Of a stretch of 44,097 bases of DNA, positions 1-10,300 are shown piece by piece. Position 1 is the stretch's first letter, and every line of letters starts with the position of its first letter. The DNA comes from Carex sylvatica (taxonomy: Eukaryota; Streptophyta; Magnoliopsida; Poales; Cyperaceae), in contig CAXKVR010000283.1 of the NCBI GenBank assembly GCA_964058845.1, forward strand, positions 1-44,097, read 5' to 3'. The position numbers and the translations under genes are program-made. The notes under the pieces were generated by a model, which was not told the origin of the DNA, did no database searches, and saw only the letters and a program-made list of their open reading frames with translations.

Positions 1-597
1 GCCCTCATTGAAGACCGAAGCGGTCTCCCCTCGGGCAAAAAGAGAGTGAGATAGTACCCGTTGGATGTAGCGGAGTGCCGGATGAGAGATGTTCTTGGTA
101 CGTTGATCACCGAGGACGTCATGCATTGTTAGGAGGCGGAATTGATGTTCATTCATATCATGAAAGAATCCGATAGTAGTCCGCATTTGGTCCACATTCT
201 CCTGATTGAAATGGAACATCCCCAAAAGCTCGGTGGTGTGTAATGACATGTGATGTCCTCCCAGGTTGAAGCTCATGGTTCTGGAGGCCCGATCGAATTC
301 ATAGGAGGAGAGGAATTCGATGGTGAGTGCTCGGTAGGTGTTGACCTCATCACATAAGAACTCCCACAATCCAAACCGGTTAGTGAGCATTTGGACCGTT
401 TCGGTGAGCCCCAACTGTTCCAGAGTGTACTGGCAAATCCAACGGGAGGGTTCGAGAGTCCGATGGCTCTCTAACGCCGCCTTGCGCAAGCGCTGCCTAT
501 CATTCAATGGCTCGGCGGGTGGATATCCAACTGGTGGATTGCTTGACTGAGCTTTTCCCTTGCCGCTCCTTTGACGCTTAGACGTCCGTGTTGTCAT
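1..597 (-). CDS. ATHILA ORF-1-like protein, partial (N-terminal 199 residues)
   Basis: The frame starts at ATG 597-595 and stays open for 199 codons to the window edge; I checked nearly all of it codon by codon and saw no stop. The N-terminus is basic (MTTRTSKRQRSGKGKAQ), followed by a helical region with features such as WICQYTLEQLGL, FLCDEVNTYRALTIEFL, MHDVLGDQ and ISHPALRYIQ. From memory this resembles the ATHILA ORF-1 family, the extra ORF that Athila elements carry in the env position. Its function is unknown. It lies 1,058 bp downstream of the gag-pol stop, so it would need a spliced or internal transcript. The family assignment is by remembered similarity; the open frame is directly seen. 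Confidence 0.75.
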   Translation of the reverse strand, partial: MTTRTSKRQRSGKGKAQSSNPPVGYPPAEPLNDRQRLRKAALESHRTLEPSRWICQYTLEQLGLTETVQMLTNRFGLWEFLCDEVNTYRALTIEFLSSYEFDRASRTMSFNLGGHHMSLHTTELLGMFHFNQENVDQMRTTIGFFHDMNEHQFRLLTMHDVLGDQRTKNISHPALRYIQRVLSHSLFARGETASVFNEG

Positions 598-661
598 CTT
601 ATCTGTAATTATAAATTTGAAAGAATAAGAAATTACGTACAATTTGATGTAATTTGGGCTC

Positions 662-867
662 AGTGCGGATGCACTTCATCCGCACTGCGGGTGGCCTCAC
701 CCGCACTGGGGAAAATTAGGTCAGTTCTGGTTTTCCCGAGCCTGGTGCGTCCGCACTGGCTCTCCGTGCGGATGGACGATCCGCACTGGAGACTTGACCG
801 TTTTGTTGGTAATATTACAGGGCCGGTGCGGGTGGTTAATCCGCACTGCGGGTGGTATCCATCCGCA
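662..867. repeat. Hairpin cluster A in the retrotransposon spacer
   Basis: Five short inverted repeats of GC-rich sequence sit in AT-rich surroundings. 662-686 has a perfect 10-bp stem (AGTGCGGATG / CATCCGCACT) with a 5-nt loop. It is followed by 686-705 with an 8-bp perfect stem (TGCGGGTG / CACCCGCA). 766-786 is a single hairpin with a perfect 8-bp stem. 826-846 and 847-867 form a second doublet whose stems each contain one G-T pair. Stem changes are compensated: GGATG pairs with CATCC and GGGTG pairs with CACCC. Confidence 0.9.
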
Positions 868-1255
868 TCAGGGATAATTGTAACCGTTGTTACCAATTTT
901 GGTCGAATTTTTCAATTTTTGGTTCCAAATCACAGATCTAACTAGAAATAATTGAAATTAAGGGTAAGGAGAGATCAAACCTTGTTGTAGATCGTGAAAA
1001 TTGCAAGAAAATCCGACGAGATCCAAGCTTTTAGCCAAAAACCGTAAAAATCGTCTTGAGAGAGTAAAAACTAGGGTTTCGTAGAAGAAAAGAGAAAAAT
1101 AGAAGAGAATAGAAGAAGAGAAGGTAGAGGAGAGGAAGAATTTGATAAAAGGAAGAAGTTTGCGGGAGTAGAAGAGAGAAAAACCGAGTTTTGAGTTGTG
1201 AAAACGAAAAGGCGCGAAGAAATGGTGAAGGATCGGGTTTAAAGAGATGAACGGC

Positions 1256-1467
1256 TGCGGATGGGCTCATCCGCACTGCGGGTTCTCCATCCGCACCGAC
1301 AAAACTTTTTCCATTTTTCGATTTTTCTTGAAAACCTACCTGGGTGCGGTTCATACCATCCGCAGTGCGGGTTATACATCCGCACTGGAGAATTACTTTT
1401 TCGATTTTTCGATTTTTCTACTTGGGTGCGGTTCATCGCATCCGCAGTGCGGGTTATCCATCCGCAC
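1256..1467. repeat. Hairpin cluster B in the retrotransposon spacer (three doublets)
   Basis: Three hairpin doublets lie at 1256-1275/1277-1295, 1345-1364/1365-1385 and 1427-1446/1447-1467. The first hairpin has a perfect 8-bp stem (TGCGGATG / CATCCGCA) with loop GGCT, identical over 20 nt to the one at 8907-8926 in the LTR. The second and third doublets are direct repeats about 82 bp apart, each preceded by a T-rich stretch containing TCGATTTTTC. The cluster lies between the gag-pol stop and the ATHILA ORF. Confidence 0.9.
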
Positions 1468-1655
1468 TGGAGGAATTTCTTAACAATTTTCGCTGCAAAC
1501 TCTTCCAAGGTTAGTTAATTCGTAAATTATGGAATTTAAAAAGTAAACTAAGTAAAGATAAATTGCAGAAAGTAAAGAAAAAACAATAAAAACCTTGGGT
1601 TGCCTCCCAAGAAGCGCTCAATTTTACGTCGTGAGCCCGACATGATTTTCGCTCA

Positions 1656-4600
1656 CTATTGAGGGTGGGGATCATTTAGGTGTAACCTTTCTTTCTCACC
1701 TATTGGACTTGCATAATTGAAATGTTTGAGGCGTTGTCCGTTCACTTTGAATGGTCTAATTTTATCGCTCATAATCTCAATTGCTCCATGGTTGAACACC
1801 CTTGTTACCTTGTATGGCCCGTCCCATCTTGATCTCAATTTTCCCGGAAAGAGTCGGAGTCTTGAGTTGTATAATAAAACCGTATCTCCTTCTTTGAATT
1901 CTCGCCGTATGATGCGTTTGTCATGCCATCTTTTCGTCCTCTCCTTGTATAGTTTGGCATTTTCGTATGCATTGAGGCGTAATTCCTCCAATTCATGTAG
2001 GTTTAGGATTCTCTTCTCACCGGCTGCCCTTATGTCGAAGTTTAGGGTTTTAATCGCCCAATAAGCTTTATGCTCAAGCTCAACGGGCAAATGACACGCT
2101 TTTCCATACACAAGTTTGAAAGGTGTCATACCTATGGGTGTTTTGAAAGCGGTCCGGTATGCCCAAAGAGACTCGTCTAACTTGAGAGACCAATCCTTCC
2201 TTGATGTATTCACCACCTTTTGGAGGATGCTTTTTATCTCACGATTGGACACCTCAACTTGGCCGCTTGTTTGTGGATGGTATGGTGTGGCCACCTTGTG
2301 CTTGACTCCATACTTGAGTAGTAGAGCGTCAAATTGGCGGTTGATGAAATGAGATCTGCCATCGCTTATTACCACTCGGGGCACTCCAAACCTAGGAAAA
2401 ATAATCTTTGTAAAGAGTTTTCTTACCACAGCGGAGTCGGCGGTTGGAGTAGCGATGGCTTCGACCCATTTAGATACGTAGTCGATTGCCACTAGTATGT
2501 ATTTATTGTTGCAAGAACTCGGGAAGGGACCCATAAAGTCGATCCCCCAAACATCAAATAATTCGACTTCTAATATTCCGTTTAGGGGCATTTCATGTCT
2601 TTTAGATATGTTCCCAGTTCTTTGACATTTGTCGCACTTAAGTACATACTCCCTTGCGTCTTTAAAGAGTGTTGGCCAAAAGAATCCGGCTTGAAGAACT
2701 TTGGCAGCGGTTTTGTCGGTTGAAGCGTGTCCACCATAGGCGGATGAATGACAACATCTTAGGATCGCTTCGGTTTCCTCTTGGGGTACACATCTTCTAT
2801 GAATACCATCCATTCCTAACTTAAACAACAAGGGTTCGTCCCAAAAGTAATCTTTCGCATCCGAAAGGAATTTTTTTCGTTGTTGATAAGTTAGATATGG
2901 AGGTATTAGACCGCATGTAAGGTAGTTGACAAGATCCGCATACCATGGCGCCTCGAAGTTGTTGACTGCATATAGTTGTTCGTCTATGAATGAGTCATCA
3001 ATGGGCATGTCATCTTCGTTTGACTCATTGATAATACGCGAAAGATGATCCGCCACAGAATTTTCGGTTCCTTTCTTATCCTTGATCTCTAGGTCGAATT
3101 CTTGGAGTAGTAGGATCCACCGAATTAGTCGTGGTTTAGCATCCTTTTTGTTGAGGAGGTATCGAATTGCCGCATGATCGGTGTACACAACCACCTTGGA
3201 GCCCACCAAGTAGGGTCGGAACTTGTTGATTGCGAATATGACGGCTAGGAACTCCTTTTCCGTGGTTGTGTAGTTCATTTGTGCCTCGTCTAGGACTTTG
3301 CTAGAATAATAGATCACATGTGGCTTGTTGTCGATCCTTTGTCCTAGCACGGCTCCAACGGCGAAATCGCTCGCATCACACATAATCTCGAATGGCATAT
3401 CCCAATTGGGTGGTCGAAGAATGGGAGCCGAGATTAGCGCCTTCTTTATCCTGTCAAAAGCATCAATACAAGGGTTATCAAAATTAAATTCTGCATCTTT
3501 CATAGTTAAATTGGAGAGGGGTTTACAAATTTTTGAAAAATCCTTAATAAACCGTCGGTAGAACCCCGCATGGCCTAAGAAACTCCGCACATCTTTTACA
3601 CAAGTCGGATGTGGTAGCTTCTCTATCACCTCAACTTTTGCTTTGTCGACCTCTAGGCCTTCGGAAGACACCACGTGACCTAGAACCACCCCCGTTTGGA
3701 CCATGAAATGGCACTTCTCCCAATTTAGCACTAAATTGACCTGCTCACAACGTTCTAAAACTTTTATCAAATTAGTTAAGCATGTATCAAAAGAAGTACC
3801 AAATACTGAAAAATCATCCATGAAAACCTCCACGGAATTTTCTAATAAATCTGAAAAAATAGCCATCATGGCTCTTTGGAATGTAGCTGGGGCATTGCAT
3901 AGACCAAATGGCATCCTTCGGTACGCAAAAGTACCATAAGGACAAGTGAAGGTCGTCTTTTCTTGATCTTCGGGGTGGATAGGGATTTGAAAGAATCCGC
4001 TATATCCATCAAGGTAACAAAAGTGAGTATGATTGGCTAACCTTTCGAGCATTTGATCCACGAATGGTAGAGGGAAGTGATCTTTCCTTGTTGCATTGTT
4101 GAGTTTTCGGTAATCGATGCACATCCTCCATCCGGTTACCATCCTCGTAGAGATCATCTTGTCATCGTCTCCCTTCACCACCGTTGTGCCTCCCTTCTTT
4201 GGTACCACATGGACCGGGCTTACCCATTTGGAATCGGAGATCGGGTATATGATGCCGGCATCAAGTAGTTTGAGGATTTCCTTCTTTACCACCTCCTTAA
4301 GATTCGGATTGAGCCTTCGTTGTGCTTCAATTGTGGGTTTGTGGTCATCCTCCATAAGGATCCTATGCATGCAAAGAGATGGACTTACCCCGGTTAGATT
4401 ATCGATGGTGTATCCGATCGCCTTCCGATGTAATCGAAGCTCATGTAGAAGCCTCTCGGTTTGATCTTTGTTGAGCTCGGAATTGACAATCACCGGATAT
4501 GTCTCGTCTTCCCCCAAGTATTCATAGCGAAGGGTAGGTGGTAGAGGTTTTAGTTCGACCTTCGGTGCTCCAGAATCGCTCGAAACAACAAAAATCTGCG

Positions 4601-7262
4601 TGAATTTCGTAGAGTGCGGGTGCTCCATCCGTAGTGCGGGTGGAGTTGGGACGCACTGGACAGCTGGTTCTGCAGCTTCTGGTTGGTTAGTGCGGCTGGG
4701 ACCATCCGCAGTGCGGGTGGATGATCCGCACTGGGAGGAATTTTCACCGATTTCTTCGTTTTCGGACCCGGTTTCTTCTAGATCTGAGTCCAGTTGCTCA
4801 TTCACCATCTCTTCCTCCATCTGGATAGCTATAATGGAATCTAAAACATCCAATCTACAAATAGAATCGTTATCATTTGAAGGATATTTAATGGCATTAA
4901 ACATATGAAAATTTACCTTTTCACCTCCAATGTCAAATGATATTTTTCCTTCCTTGACATTAATATTTGCATCGGCTGTGGTTAGAAAATCCCGTCCCAA
5001 TAGGAGAGGGGTATGAGTGTCCTCCTCCATTTCAACTACCACAAAGTCTACCGGAACAAAGAATTTACCTATCATAACAATCACGTCTTCCGTAATCCCC
5101 TCGGGGTACCGTACCGTCTTATCGGCTAATTGAAGTGACATCCTTGTGGGTTTCAATTCACTAAGATTTAGCCTTTGATAGACGGACTTTGGCATAAGGC
5201 TCACACTTGCGCCTAAATCACATAGACACCTCTCAAATTTGGTATCACCAATTACACAAGGGATTGCAAAGCTCCCCGGGTCCTTTAACTTCGGAGGTAG
5301 CTTGTTTAAGAAGAGAGCGCTACACTCCTCATTAAGGGATATCGTGCCAACTTCCTCAATTGCTCTCTTGTTAGATAATATGTCTTTCAAGAATTTTGCA
5401 TAAGAGGGCATTTGAGTAATTGCCTCGGTAAAAGGGATGGTGATGTTCAATTTCTTGAGGTGTTCTACGAATTTGGCATATTGTTGGTCAAGCTTGTGTT
5501 TTACTAACCTTTGAGGGAATGGTATAAACCTTTGTGGTATAACATACTTGGGTGTTTCAATTGGTTTTACCTTAGCCGGGATAGAATTACCCGGTTCTTG
5601 AGGTTCTTTTGATGCCGGTGTATCCGCATTGAGAGGAGTTGGAGGTTGTTGTGCATCCTTTGGTGGTTGTTGTTGCTCTTCAATGGTCGGCATCTTGGGT
5701 CCTTCGTATCCCGTGCCACTCCTCAAAGTTATCGCCTTTGCTTGCTCCCTAGGGTTGATGTCCGGCTTGCCCGGTAGTGTGCCTTGTTGTCGAAAGGATG
5801 AAGACGCTTGTTGTGCAACTTGTGTTTCTAGCATTGAGGTCTTGGTGTCCAAGAACTCAAACTTCTTCTTCAAATCCCTCAAAGAATCCGAAACATCTGT
5901 GTTGGTGTTCCTTTGGTAGGTAATGAAGTCTTTTTGTTCGGTTCTCATCTCTTGCAACATTTTTTGTATATCATTGATTGGAGAGGGATTTTGGTAGGAG
6001 TTTTGGTTTAACCGGTTTTGGTATTGGTTGGAGTTTCCTTGGTTTTGATAGGAGTTGTCGTTTTCGGTCCGCCACTTGAAGTTCGGATGGTTCCACCTAT
6101 TGTTAGAGTTATAAGAGTTTGAATTGAAATTATCATTTGGCCTAACCTTATTATAGATCGGGTCATTCCTCTTATCTCCTTGATTGTAGCACATGGCATT
6201 GGCTTGTTCTATATTTTCACCTTCAAGAAGGGTGTGGCAATCGGCGGTAAGATGAGTCGCCTCTCCACATATGCCGCATGGAGCCATCTTGGTCACGGAT
6301 TTTGCGTTGTGCATTTGTGCCATTTGATGTTGTAAGGCCTCCATTTGAGCTCTCAAGGCGGTTACCTCATCTACTTGCATGATTCCCGGCATGTTTTGAG
6401 CTCGTCCTCCTCGCTCGGCCGTCCATTCCCTTTGGTTGATCGCCATGTCTTCGATCATTGCCATGGCTTGTGTCGGATTCATACGTGACATGTTGCCCCC
6501 TGCGGCCGAATTTAAATGAGTTTTAGTCGTTATGGTACAACCTCCAAAGAAGAATTGAAAGAGTAACCACATATCAAGGCCATGGTTAGGGCACAAGCGT
6601 TGGAGCTCCGCCCATCGGTCCCATGCCTCGGTCAAAGACTCCCCCTCAGCTTGCTTGAACGTCGTGATTTTCGACCGGAAATGTTGGGTCTTCGATGGAG
6701 GAAAGTATTTCCCTAGGAATAACTTCTCCATGTCGTCCCATGTGTCTATGTGGTCCCGGTTGATGGTTCGTAGCCACGTCCTTGCATTGTCTCGAAGGGA
6801 TAAGTGGAAGCACTTGAGTTTGAGGTTGTCTAACTCATCTCCTTCTCGAGCGAAAGTGCCACAATGTTCTTCAAAGACCGCCAAATGAGCATGTGGGTCT
6901 TCGTTTTGTGCTCCTCCAAATTGACTTTGGCCTAGTAGGTGGATGAGGGATGGCTTGATGTCTCGCGGATCTTGGCCATGAGGAATGAAGCCAAAGCGGT
7001 GTCCGTGGTTGTGTTGACGGCCATTTCCGTTGTTGTTGTTATTGTTGTAGCCATTGTTAGGACCATTGTTGTTGTTTTGTGATAGTCCTCGTACGTTTGA
7101 GCTACCATTATGAACGGATAGATCATCTCGGTTCTCCGGTCCATCATGATGGATTTCCTCGAACATTGGGTTGGTATTGGCATTGATGGGTATAGTTGCC
7201 ATGCTTGAGTATTCTTCTTCTTCTAAATTAAGCGTTCCAAAAGGGGTTCTCCCAAAGCTCAT
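1656..7262 (-). CDS. Athila-type gag-pol polyprotein, uninterrupted (1868 aa)
   Basis: One open frame encodes the retrotransposon's capsid and enzymes. In order: an Asn-rich N-terminus; a retrotransposon gag domain around residues 120-240; a CCHC zinc knuckle at 329-342 ([14 protein letters not shown]); an aspartic protease with DLGA at 682-685; reverse transcriptase with the catalytic box FMDD at 1147-1150; RNase H starting near D1296; and integrase. The integrase has a zinc-binding HHCC region (H1505, H1512, C1543, C1546) and catalytic D1575, D1634 and E1670. The last two are separated by exactly 35 residues (DD35E). It lacks a chromodomain, as in Athila. Hairpin cluster C falls in frame at about residues 837-884, in the linker between protease and reverse transcriptase, where the peptide is low-complexity. 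No stop, frameshift or lost catalytic residue was seen. The start ATG is 87 bp inside the primer site. Confidence 0.95.
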   Translation of the reverse strand: MSFGRTPFGTLNLEEEEYSSMATIPINANTNPMFEEIHHDGPENRDDLSVHNGSSNVRGLSQNNNNGPNNGYNNNNNNGNGRQHNHGHRFGFIPHGQDPRDIKPSLIHLLGQSQFGGAQNEDPHAHLAVFEEHCGTFAREGDELDNLKLKCFHLSLRDNARTWLRTINRDHIDTWDDMEKLFLGKYFPPSKTQHFRSKITTFKQAEGESLTEAWDRWAELQRLCPNHGLDMWLLFQFFFGGCTITTKTHLNSAAGGNMSRMNPTQAMAMIEDMAINQREWTAERGGRAQNMPGIMQVDEVTALRAQMEALQHQMAQMHNAKSVTKMAPCGICGEATHLTADCHTLLEGENIEQANAMCYNQGDKRNDPIYNKVRPNDNFNSNSYNSNNRWNHPNFKWRTENDNSYQNQGNSNQYQNRLNQNSYQNPSPINDIQKMLQEMRTEQKDFITYQRNTNTDVSDSLRDLKKKFEFLDTKTSMLETQVAQQASSSFRQQGTLPGKPDINPREQAKAITLRSGTGYEGPKMPTIEEQQQPPKDAQQPPTPLNADTPASKEPQEPGNSIPAKVKPIETPKYVIPQRFIPFPQRLVKHKLDQQYAKFVEHLKKLNITIPFTEAITQMPSYAKFLKDILSNKRAIEEVGTISLNEECSALFLNKLPPKLKDPGSFAIPCVIGDTKFERCLCDLGASVSLMPKSVYQRLNLSELKPTRMSLQLADKTVRYPEGITEDVIVMIGKFFVPVDFVVVEMEEDTHTPLLLGRDFLTTADANINVKEGKISFDIGGEKVNFHMFNAIKYPSNDNDSICRLDVLDSIIAIQMEEEMVNEQLDSDLEETGSENEEIGENSSQCGSSTRTADGPSRTNQPEAAEPAVQCVPTPPALRMEHPHSTKFTQIFVVSSDSGAPKVELKPLPPTLRYEYLGEDETYPVIVNSELNKDQTERLLHELRLHRKAIGYTIDNLTGVSPSLCMHRILMEDDHKPTIEAQRRLNPNLKEVVKKEILKLLDAGIIYPISDSKWVSPVHVVPKKGGTTVVKGDDDKMISTRMVTGWRMCIDYRKLNNATRKDHFPLPFVDQMLERLANHTHFCYLDGYSGFFQIPIHPEDQEKTTFTCPYGTFAYRRMPFGLCNAPATFQRAMMAIFSDLLENSVEVFMDDFSVFGTSFDTCLTNLIKVLERCEQVNLVLNWEKCHFMVQTGVVLGHVVSSEGLEVDKAKVEVIEKLPHPTCVKDVRSFLGHAGFYRRFIKDFSKICKPLSNLTMKDAEFNFDNPCIDAFDRIKKALISAPILRPPNWDMPFEIMCDASDFAVGAVLGQRIDNKPHVIYYSSKVLDEAQMNYTTTEKEFLAVIFAINKFRPYLVGSKVVVYTDHAAIRYLLNKKDAKPRLIRWILLLQEFDLEIKDKKGTENSVADHLSRIINESNEDDMPIDDSFIDEQLYAVNNFEAPWYADLVNYLTCGLIPPYLTYQQRKKFLSDAKDYFWDEPLLFKLGMDGIHRRCVPQEETEAILRCCHSSAYGGHASTDKTAAKVLQAGFFWPTLFKDAREYVLKCDKCQRTGNISKRHEMPLNGILEVELFDVWGIDFMGPFPSSCNNKYILVAIDYVSKWVEAIATPTADSAVVRKLFTKIIFPRFGVPRVVISDGRSHFINRQFDALLLKYGVKHKVATPYHPQTSGQVEVSNREIKSILQKVVNTSRKDWSLKLDESLWAYRTAFKTPIGMTPFKLVYGKACHLPVELEHKAYWAIKTLNFDIRAAGEKRILNLHELEELRLNAYENAKLYKERTKRWHDKRIIRREFKEGDTVLLYNSRLRLFPGKLRSRWDGPYKVTRVFNHGAIEIMSDKIRPFKVNGQRLKHFNYASPIGEKERLHLNDPHPQ
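4614..4731. repeat. Hairpin cluster C inside the gag-pol reading frame
   Basis: A degenerate doublet (about 4614-4634 and 4635-4655) and a clearer one (4691-4710 and 4711-4731) show the same motifs as clusters A, B and D. The best stem, GTGCGGGT / ATCCGCAC at 4711-4731, contains one G-T pair. The units are about 21 nt, a multiple of three, and the polyprotein frame reads straight through, giving the peptide pieces [11 protein letters not shown] and ALRMEHPHS. Flanking peptide is acidic linker, so the insertion seems to be tolerated rather than part of an enzyme fold. Confidence 0.85.
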
Positions 7263-7349
7263 AGAACGCTGAAAAAGAAGACTAGGTTAGAAAACAAAGA
7301 AAATCTGAAATAAATTATTAAAGTAAAAACTTAGTATTTAACCTAATAC

Positions 7350-7367
7350 TCCCCGGCAACGGCGCCA
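7350..7367 (-). other. Primer-binding site, tRNA-Asp type
   Basis: On the minus strand this reads TGGCGCCGTTGCCGGGGA, an 18-nt match to the complement of the 3' end of plant tRNA-Asp. It lies 6 bp inside the LTR edge at 7374, as expected for a minus-strand primer site. It fixes the orientation of the element and the inner LTR boundary. Confidence 0.92.
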
Positions 7368-8562
7368 AAAACTTGATGCGCGTAAAGTGTACGCTAAGAA
7401 GTTTCAGTACAATAAGATGTACCTTTTAAACCTTAAACGCTTTTGAGTCAAATTGCAAGTGCACAATTATATCAAAGTAGTATTTTAGGTATCGATCCAC
7501 AGAGAGTATGGAAAATACTTAGTTTTAAACCCTAAATAATTAATTTCAGTAAATAAAAGTAAAGTGCAATAAAGTAAAGTAAAGGGGGGGTTTGTTTAAG
7601 TAATCCTAAAGGTTGGGTTCAATACCCGAGAATAAGGAATAGTAAACAATAGATGTAAATGAAATGAAAGAAAGAAATATTGGTTTGCTTTTCAAGTTGA
7701 GAAGATCTAGGGGTCTTTGGTCCACAATCCCTTGCTAATTCTATCTATTCGGTTTGTTTATATTCATGTTTGATTTAAATGAGGTTTCTAACCTAATATG
7801 TTAGCCTATTTCAATTAATTATTGATATAAGTATTTTGGTGGGTTGGGTTAGTTTTCCTCGAATTTTAGGGCTGTCACCATCCTAAAGGGATATTTAACA
7901 ATCACGTTCACACAAAATACATATCAATACTTAATCAATCTAGGTGTCCAAATTAGGAGTTTGACTTCAGAAATACCTACCTCACCAAAACCCTAACTCT
8001 AATTTCTGGAGATCCGGTTTATATCCTAGTGTTAATAAGATATCCTATACCTTTATGATTTGATTGATACAGGGTGGATTACTTGACCTATGCTGGGGTT
8101 TAATGATTAAAGCGGAAAAACAGGACATAGCACGATTTCTAGCTACTTTAATTCATTAAAGCTAACATGGTACTTGAATTTCAAGTATATGAAATCATAA
8201 AGAATAATTCACAGAAATTACCATTAAATCAAACAATCATAATAAAAACAGTATAACCGAATAAATATAATTAAACAAGTTCATGCATGATGACCTAAAC
8301 CCCTAGAGAGAGAACTACTCACTCTTGGAGAGGTCCATTACAAAAATTGGCAAAGTAAGAAGAAATCAAATGAAAAAAAATGATTACACCCTTTGACAAA
8401 TCAAAGCCCTCTATCTTGCCGAATCTTGCTCCGGAAATCCTTCTTCTCCTCGCTTGAAAGCTTTCCTTCCTCCAGAATTTATCGCTAAGTGTGTGTAAAG
8501 AGAGAATGATGGTGTGTTGGTTGATGTGAGATTGAATGATCATTGGTCCCAAGGACTCTCTC

Positions 8563-8569
8563 TTTTATA
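8563..8569 (-). promoter_or_regulatory. Likely TATA box of the LTR promoter
   Basis: The minus strand reads ATATAAAAGAGAGAG here, a strong plant TATA context. Transcription would start near 8535 and run through R-U5, the primer site and gag-pol. This is inferred from the motif and its position in the LTR; no transcript evidence is available. Confidence 0.6.
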
Positions 8570-8738
8570 TTCAATGATTATGTCCGATTTAGAGGCTAGA
8601 AGGTGGGGTTAGTGGGTGCTCTCTTTAGCATTACTTCCCTGGCAAGTAAGTGTATTTCTGGCAGTAAAAACGCGTCCATAAAGCGCCAAAAATAGAAAAA
8701 CTGTCAAACCGGGCAGTTATTGGCTTTCTGCGGGTCCA

Positions 8739-9018
8739 GTGCGGATGGATGACCCGCACTGCGGGTGGCTTCACCCGCACTGGGACAAGTTTCCTTATTT
8801 AACTTCTGCAATTTTATCTGGATGCGGGTGGCACTGCGGATGGATGACCCGCACTGCGGGTGGAATCTGCTCTTCTGAAGTTGCCGAAATTTGGCCAAGT
8901 CCTGAATGCGGATGGGCTCATCCGCACTGGACTCAGTGCGTCCGCACTAGGCTCGGACTTTTCCTCTGCGCCACGAGTGCGGCTGGATTGATCCGCAGTG
9001 CGGGTGGTTGATCCGCAC
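8739..9018. repeat. Hairpin cluster D in U3 of the LTR
   Basis: Doublets occur at 8739-8759/8760-8779 and 8977-8997/8998-9018. There is a hairpin plus a half unit at 8835-8869, a single perfect hairpin at 8907-8926 (TGCGGATG, loop GGCT, CATCCGCA), and a mini hairpin at 8935-8948 (AGTGCG, TC, CGCACT). The hairpin at 8760-8779 has a perfect 8-bp stem, TGCGGGTG / CACCCGCA. The cluster lies about 170-450 bp upstream of the TATA box in the direction of transcription, so it is placed where enhancer or silencer sites would be. Confidence 0.9.
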
Positions 9019-9383
9019 TGGGGGGTATTTTTGCTATTTTGCATTATTTCCTGCATAGAAAAGCCAAATAACTGCAATAACTTGATTCTAGGTGTATTTT
9101 GATCATTTTACATAATAAATACAAGACAATTGGTGTTATTTCATAATAAAATCTAGATTAAATGTGTATATAATTTATGCTTATCAGTTTCCTAAATGAC
9201 TTGTTAGCACTTTTCATCTTAGGCTTAGCACATAAACAATCACATTCTGCATCTATTTAACGAATAGTCATTTTGTATCTATTTAAAAATAGTAAAAAAA
9301 ACAATTAAAAAAATATATTAAAATTTTCAAATTTTAATATAGAAATTACATTGAGCAGCTCAGATTGACTGAACTATAAAAAT

Positions 9384-10085
9384 TAATATTTTAAATAACG
9401 ATTATAGCAGCACAGCAGAGAGATCAAACAAAAAACTATTGCGAACATCGTTTTTTTTTTCAAAATTTATATTATTTATTTCTACTAATTATCAAATGAT
9501 TAATATTAGAAAATTAGAGTAACAATTAAATGACAACTAATTTAAGTTTATACATTTTTCAATCATGCAAATAAGAAGAAAAAAAAAAGAATATACAAGA
9601 TAATATTATTTAATAATTCATACTTCATAGTATTACATATTATAATAGATGAAGAGCAATTAATTTTACAAGTGAAATGAAGTCAGTATGCCTATTTGAA
9701 CATCTTATCTATTATACTAATCAAAATCAACTTTCAATGAGACAAATGATAACAATTTTACAAGTGAATACTAGACGAAGAACAAGCAAAAGGAAGAATT
9801 AATATTTGAATATTTTTTGATATTGCATGACACATAGTTCGGTTTAGCATATTTATCATAACAGACCATGTAGCATTAGAAATAGGAACAAAAACACAGA
9901 AACTCATGTAAATCGCAAAGAAAAAATCATGTAGCATAGTGGTAGCAACAGCGCGTAACAGTAATAGTGGTCAGCTATTACAGCTATAGCGGTCATAGTT
10001 GAATTAACGTACTTGTATCTGATAGGTTAGTTTTAATGGTCTGAATAAGCTATAGTGCAGATATAATTAGCTATTTAGAATATAA
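9384..10085 (-). mobile_element. Decayed hAT-like non-autonomous element
   Basis: Read on the opposite strand, this stretch resembles the hAT-like element at 19843-20605. Shared blocks include CATGTAGCATAG, GCGCGTAAC, GCTATAGCGGTC and the end TAGCTATTTAGAA at 10068-10080. The other end, near 9390-9430, aligns loosely with the right terminus of that element (TAAATAACGATTATAGCAG against TAAATAGTGTTTATAGCGT). TATAAAAA occurs at both edges (9375-9382 and 10081-10088), but the terminal bases are too decayed to fix the ends, so the duplication is uncertain. There is no coding capacity. The rest of 9187-10250 is AT-rich with nothing recognised. Confidence 0.5.
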
Positions 10086-10300
10086 AAACAGAAATAAAAT
10101 GTAAATATGAAAGAAACACAAAAATAACGAGACATATTGGAGTAAAATTTATTTCAATAAAATTGTAGCCGGCCCAAATTTAGTAGACGATGAATTGAGG
10201 CTTCAGCCCATTAAAGCCCATATATAGAAGGCTAATTGAAAACCCGTTTAGCAGCAACAGAGTTCAAAGTCAATTAGTCCAAGCAACAGAGTTCAAAGCA

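Larger units (their letters stand above)
1..9186 (-). mobile_element. Athila-group Ty3/gypsy LTR retrotransposon, 3' end outside window
   Basis: The element reads on the minus strand: 5' LTR 9186-7374, tRNA-Asp-type primer site 7367-7350, gag-pol 7262-1656, a 1.06 kb spacer, then an ATHILA ORF-1-like gene from 597 off the left edge. A second ORF downstream of pol, the tRNA-Asp primer site and the DLGA protease motif are traits of the Athila lineage. There is no chromodomain. Both reading frames are open as far as they can be seen, so the copy may be young. The polypurine tract, 3' LTR and left target-site duplication are not visible. The bases just right of the LTR are GTTTC, the candidate 5-bp duplication to look for at the other end. 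Its coding DNA is more GC-rich than the flanks. Confidence 0.93.
7374..9186 (-). repeat. 5' LTR of the Athila-like element (1813 bp)
   Basis: On the minus strand it begins TGATAAGCATAAATT at 9186 and ends TACGCGCATCA at 7374, with TG...CA ends inside a short TGAT/ATCA inverted repeat. The inner edge is next to the primer site. The motif GGTATCGATCCACAGAGAG at 7489-7507 (plus strand) is, from memory, common near the LTR end of plant Athila and Tat elements. A TATA box at 8563-8569 splits the LTR into about 620 bp of U3 and about 1.16 kb of R-U5. U3 carries hairpin cluster D. The partner LTR is outside the window, so the outer boundary rests on the terminal inverted repeat only. Confidence 0.85.

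Noticed and set aside
660..1508. Several small frames on both strands in the spacer, with repeated Cys-Gly-Trp and Arg-Thr-Ala-Asp peptides
   Set aside because: The repeating peptides are translations of the DNA hairpins in different frames; the frames overlap each other on both strands and have no family resemblance.
1717..6888. Plus-strand frames antisense to gag-pol
   Set aside because: They are shadows of a well-supported 1868-codon coding frame and match no known product.
8319..8552. 77-codon minus-strand frame in the LTR
   Set aside because: It begins at or before the expected transcription start and lies in U3/R sequence; no recognisable protein.
662..9018. Palindromic repeats considered as a CRISPR-like array
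   Set aside because: The DNA is eukaryotic, the units abut in pairs rather than being separated by uniform unique spacers, and they lie within a retrotransposon.
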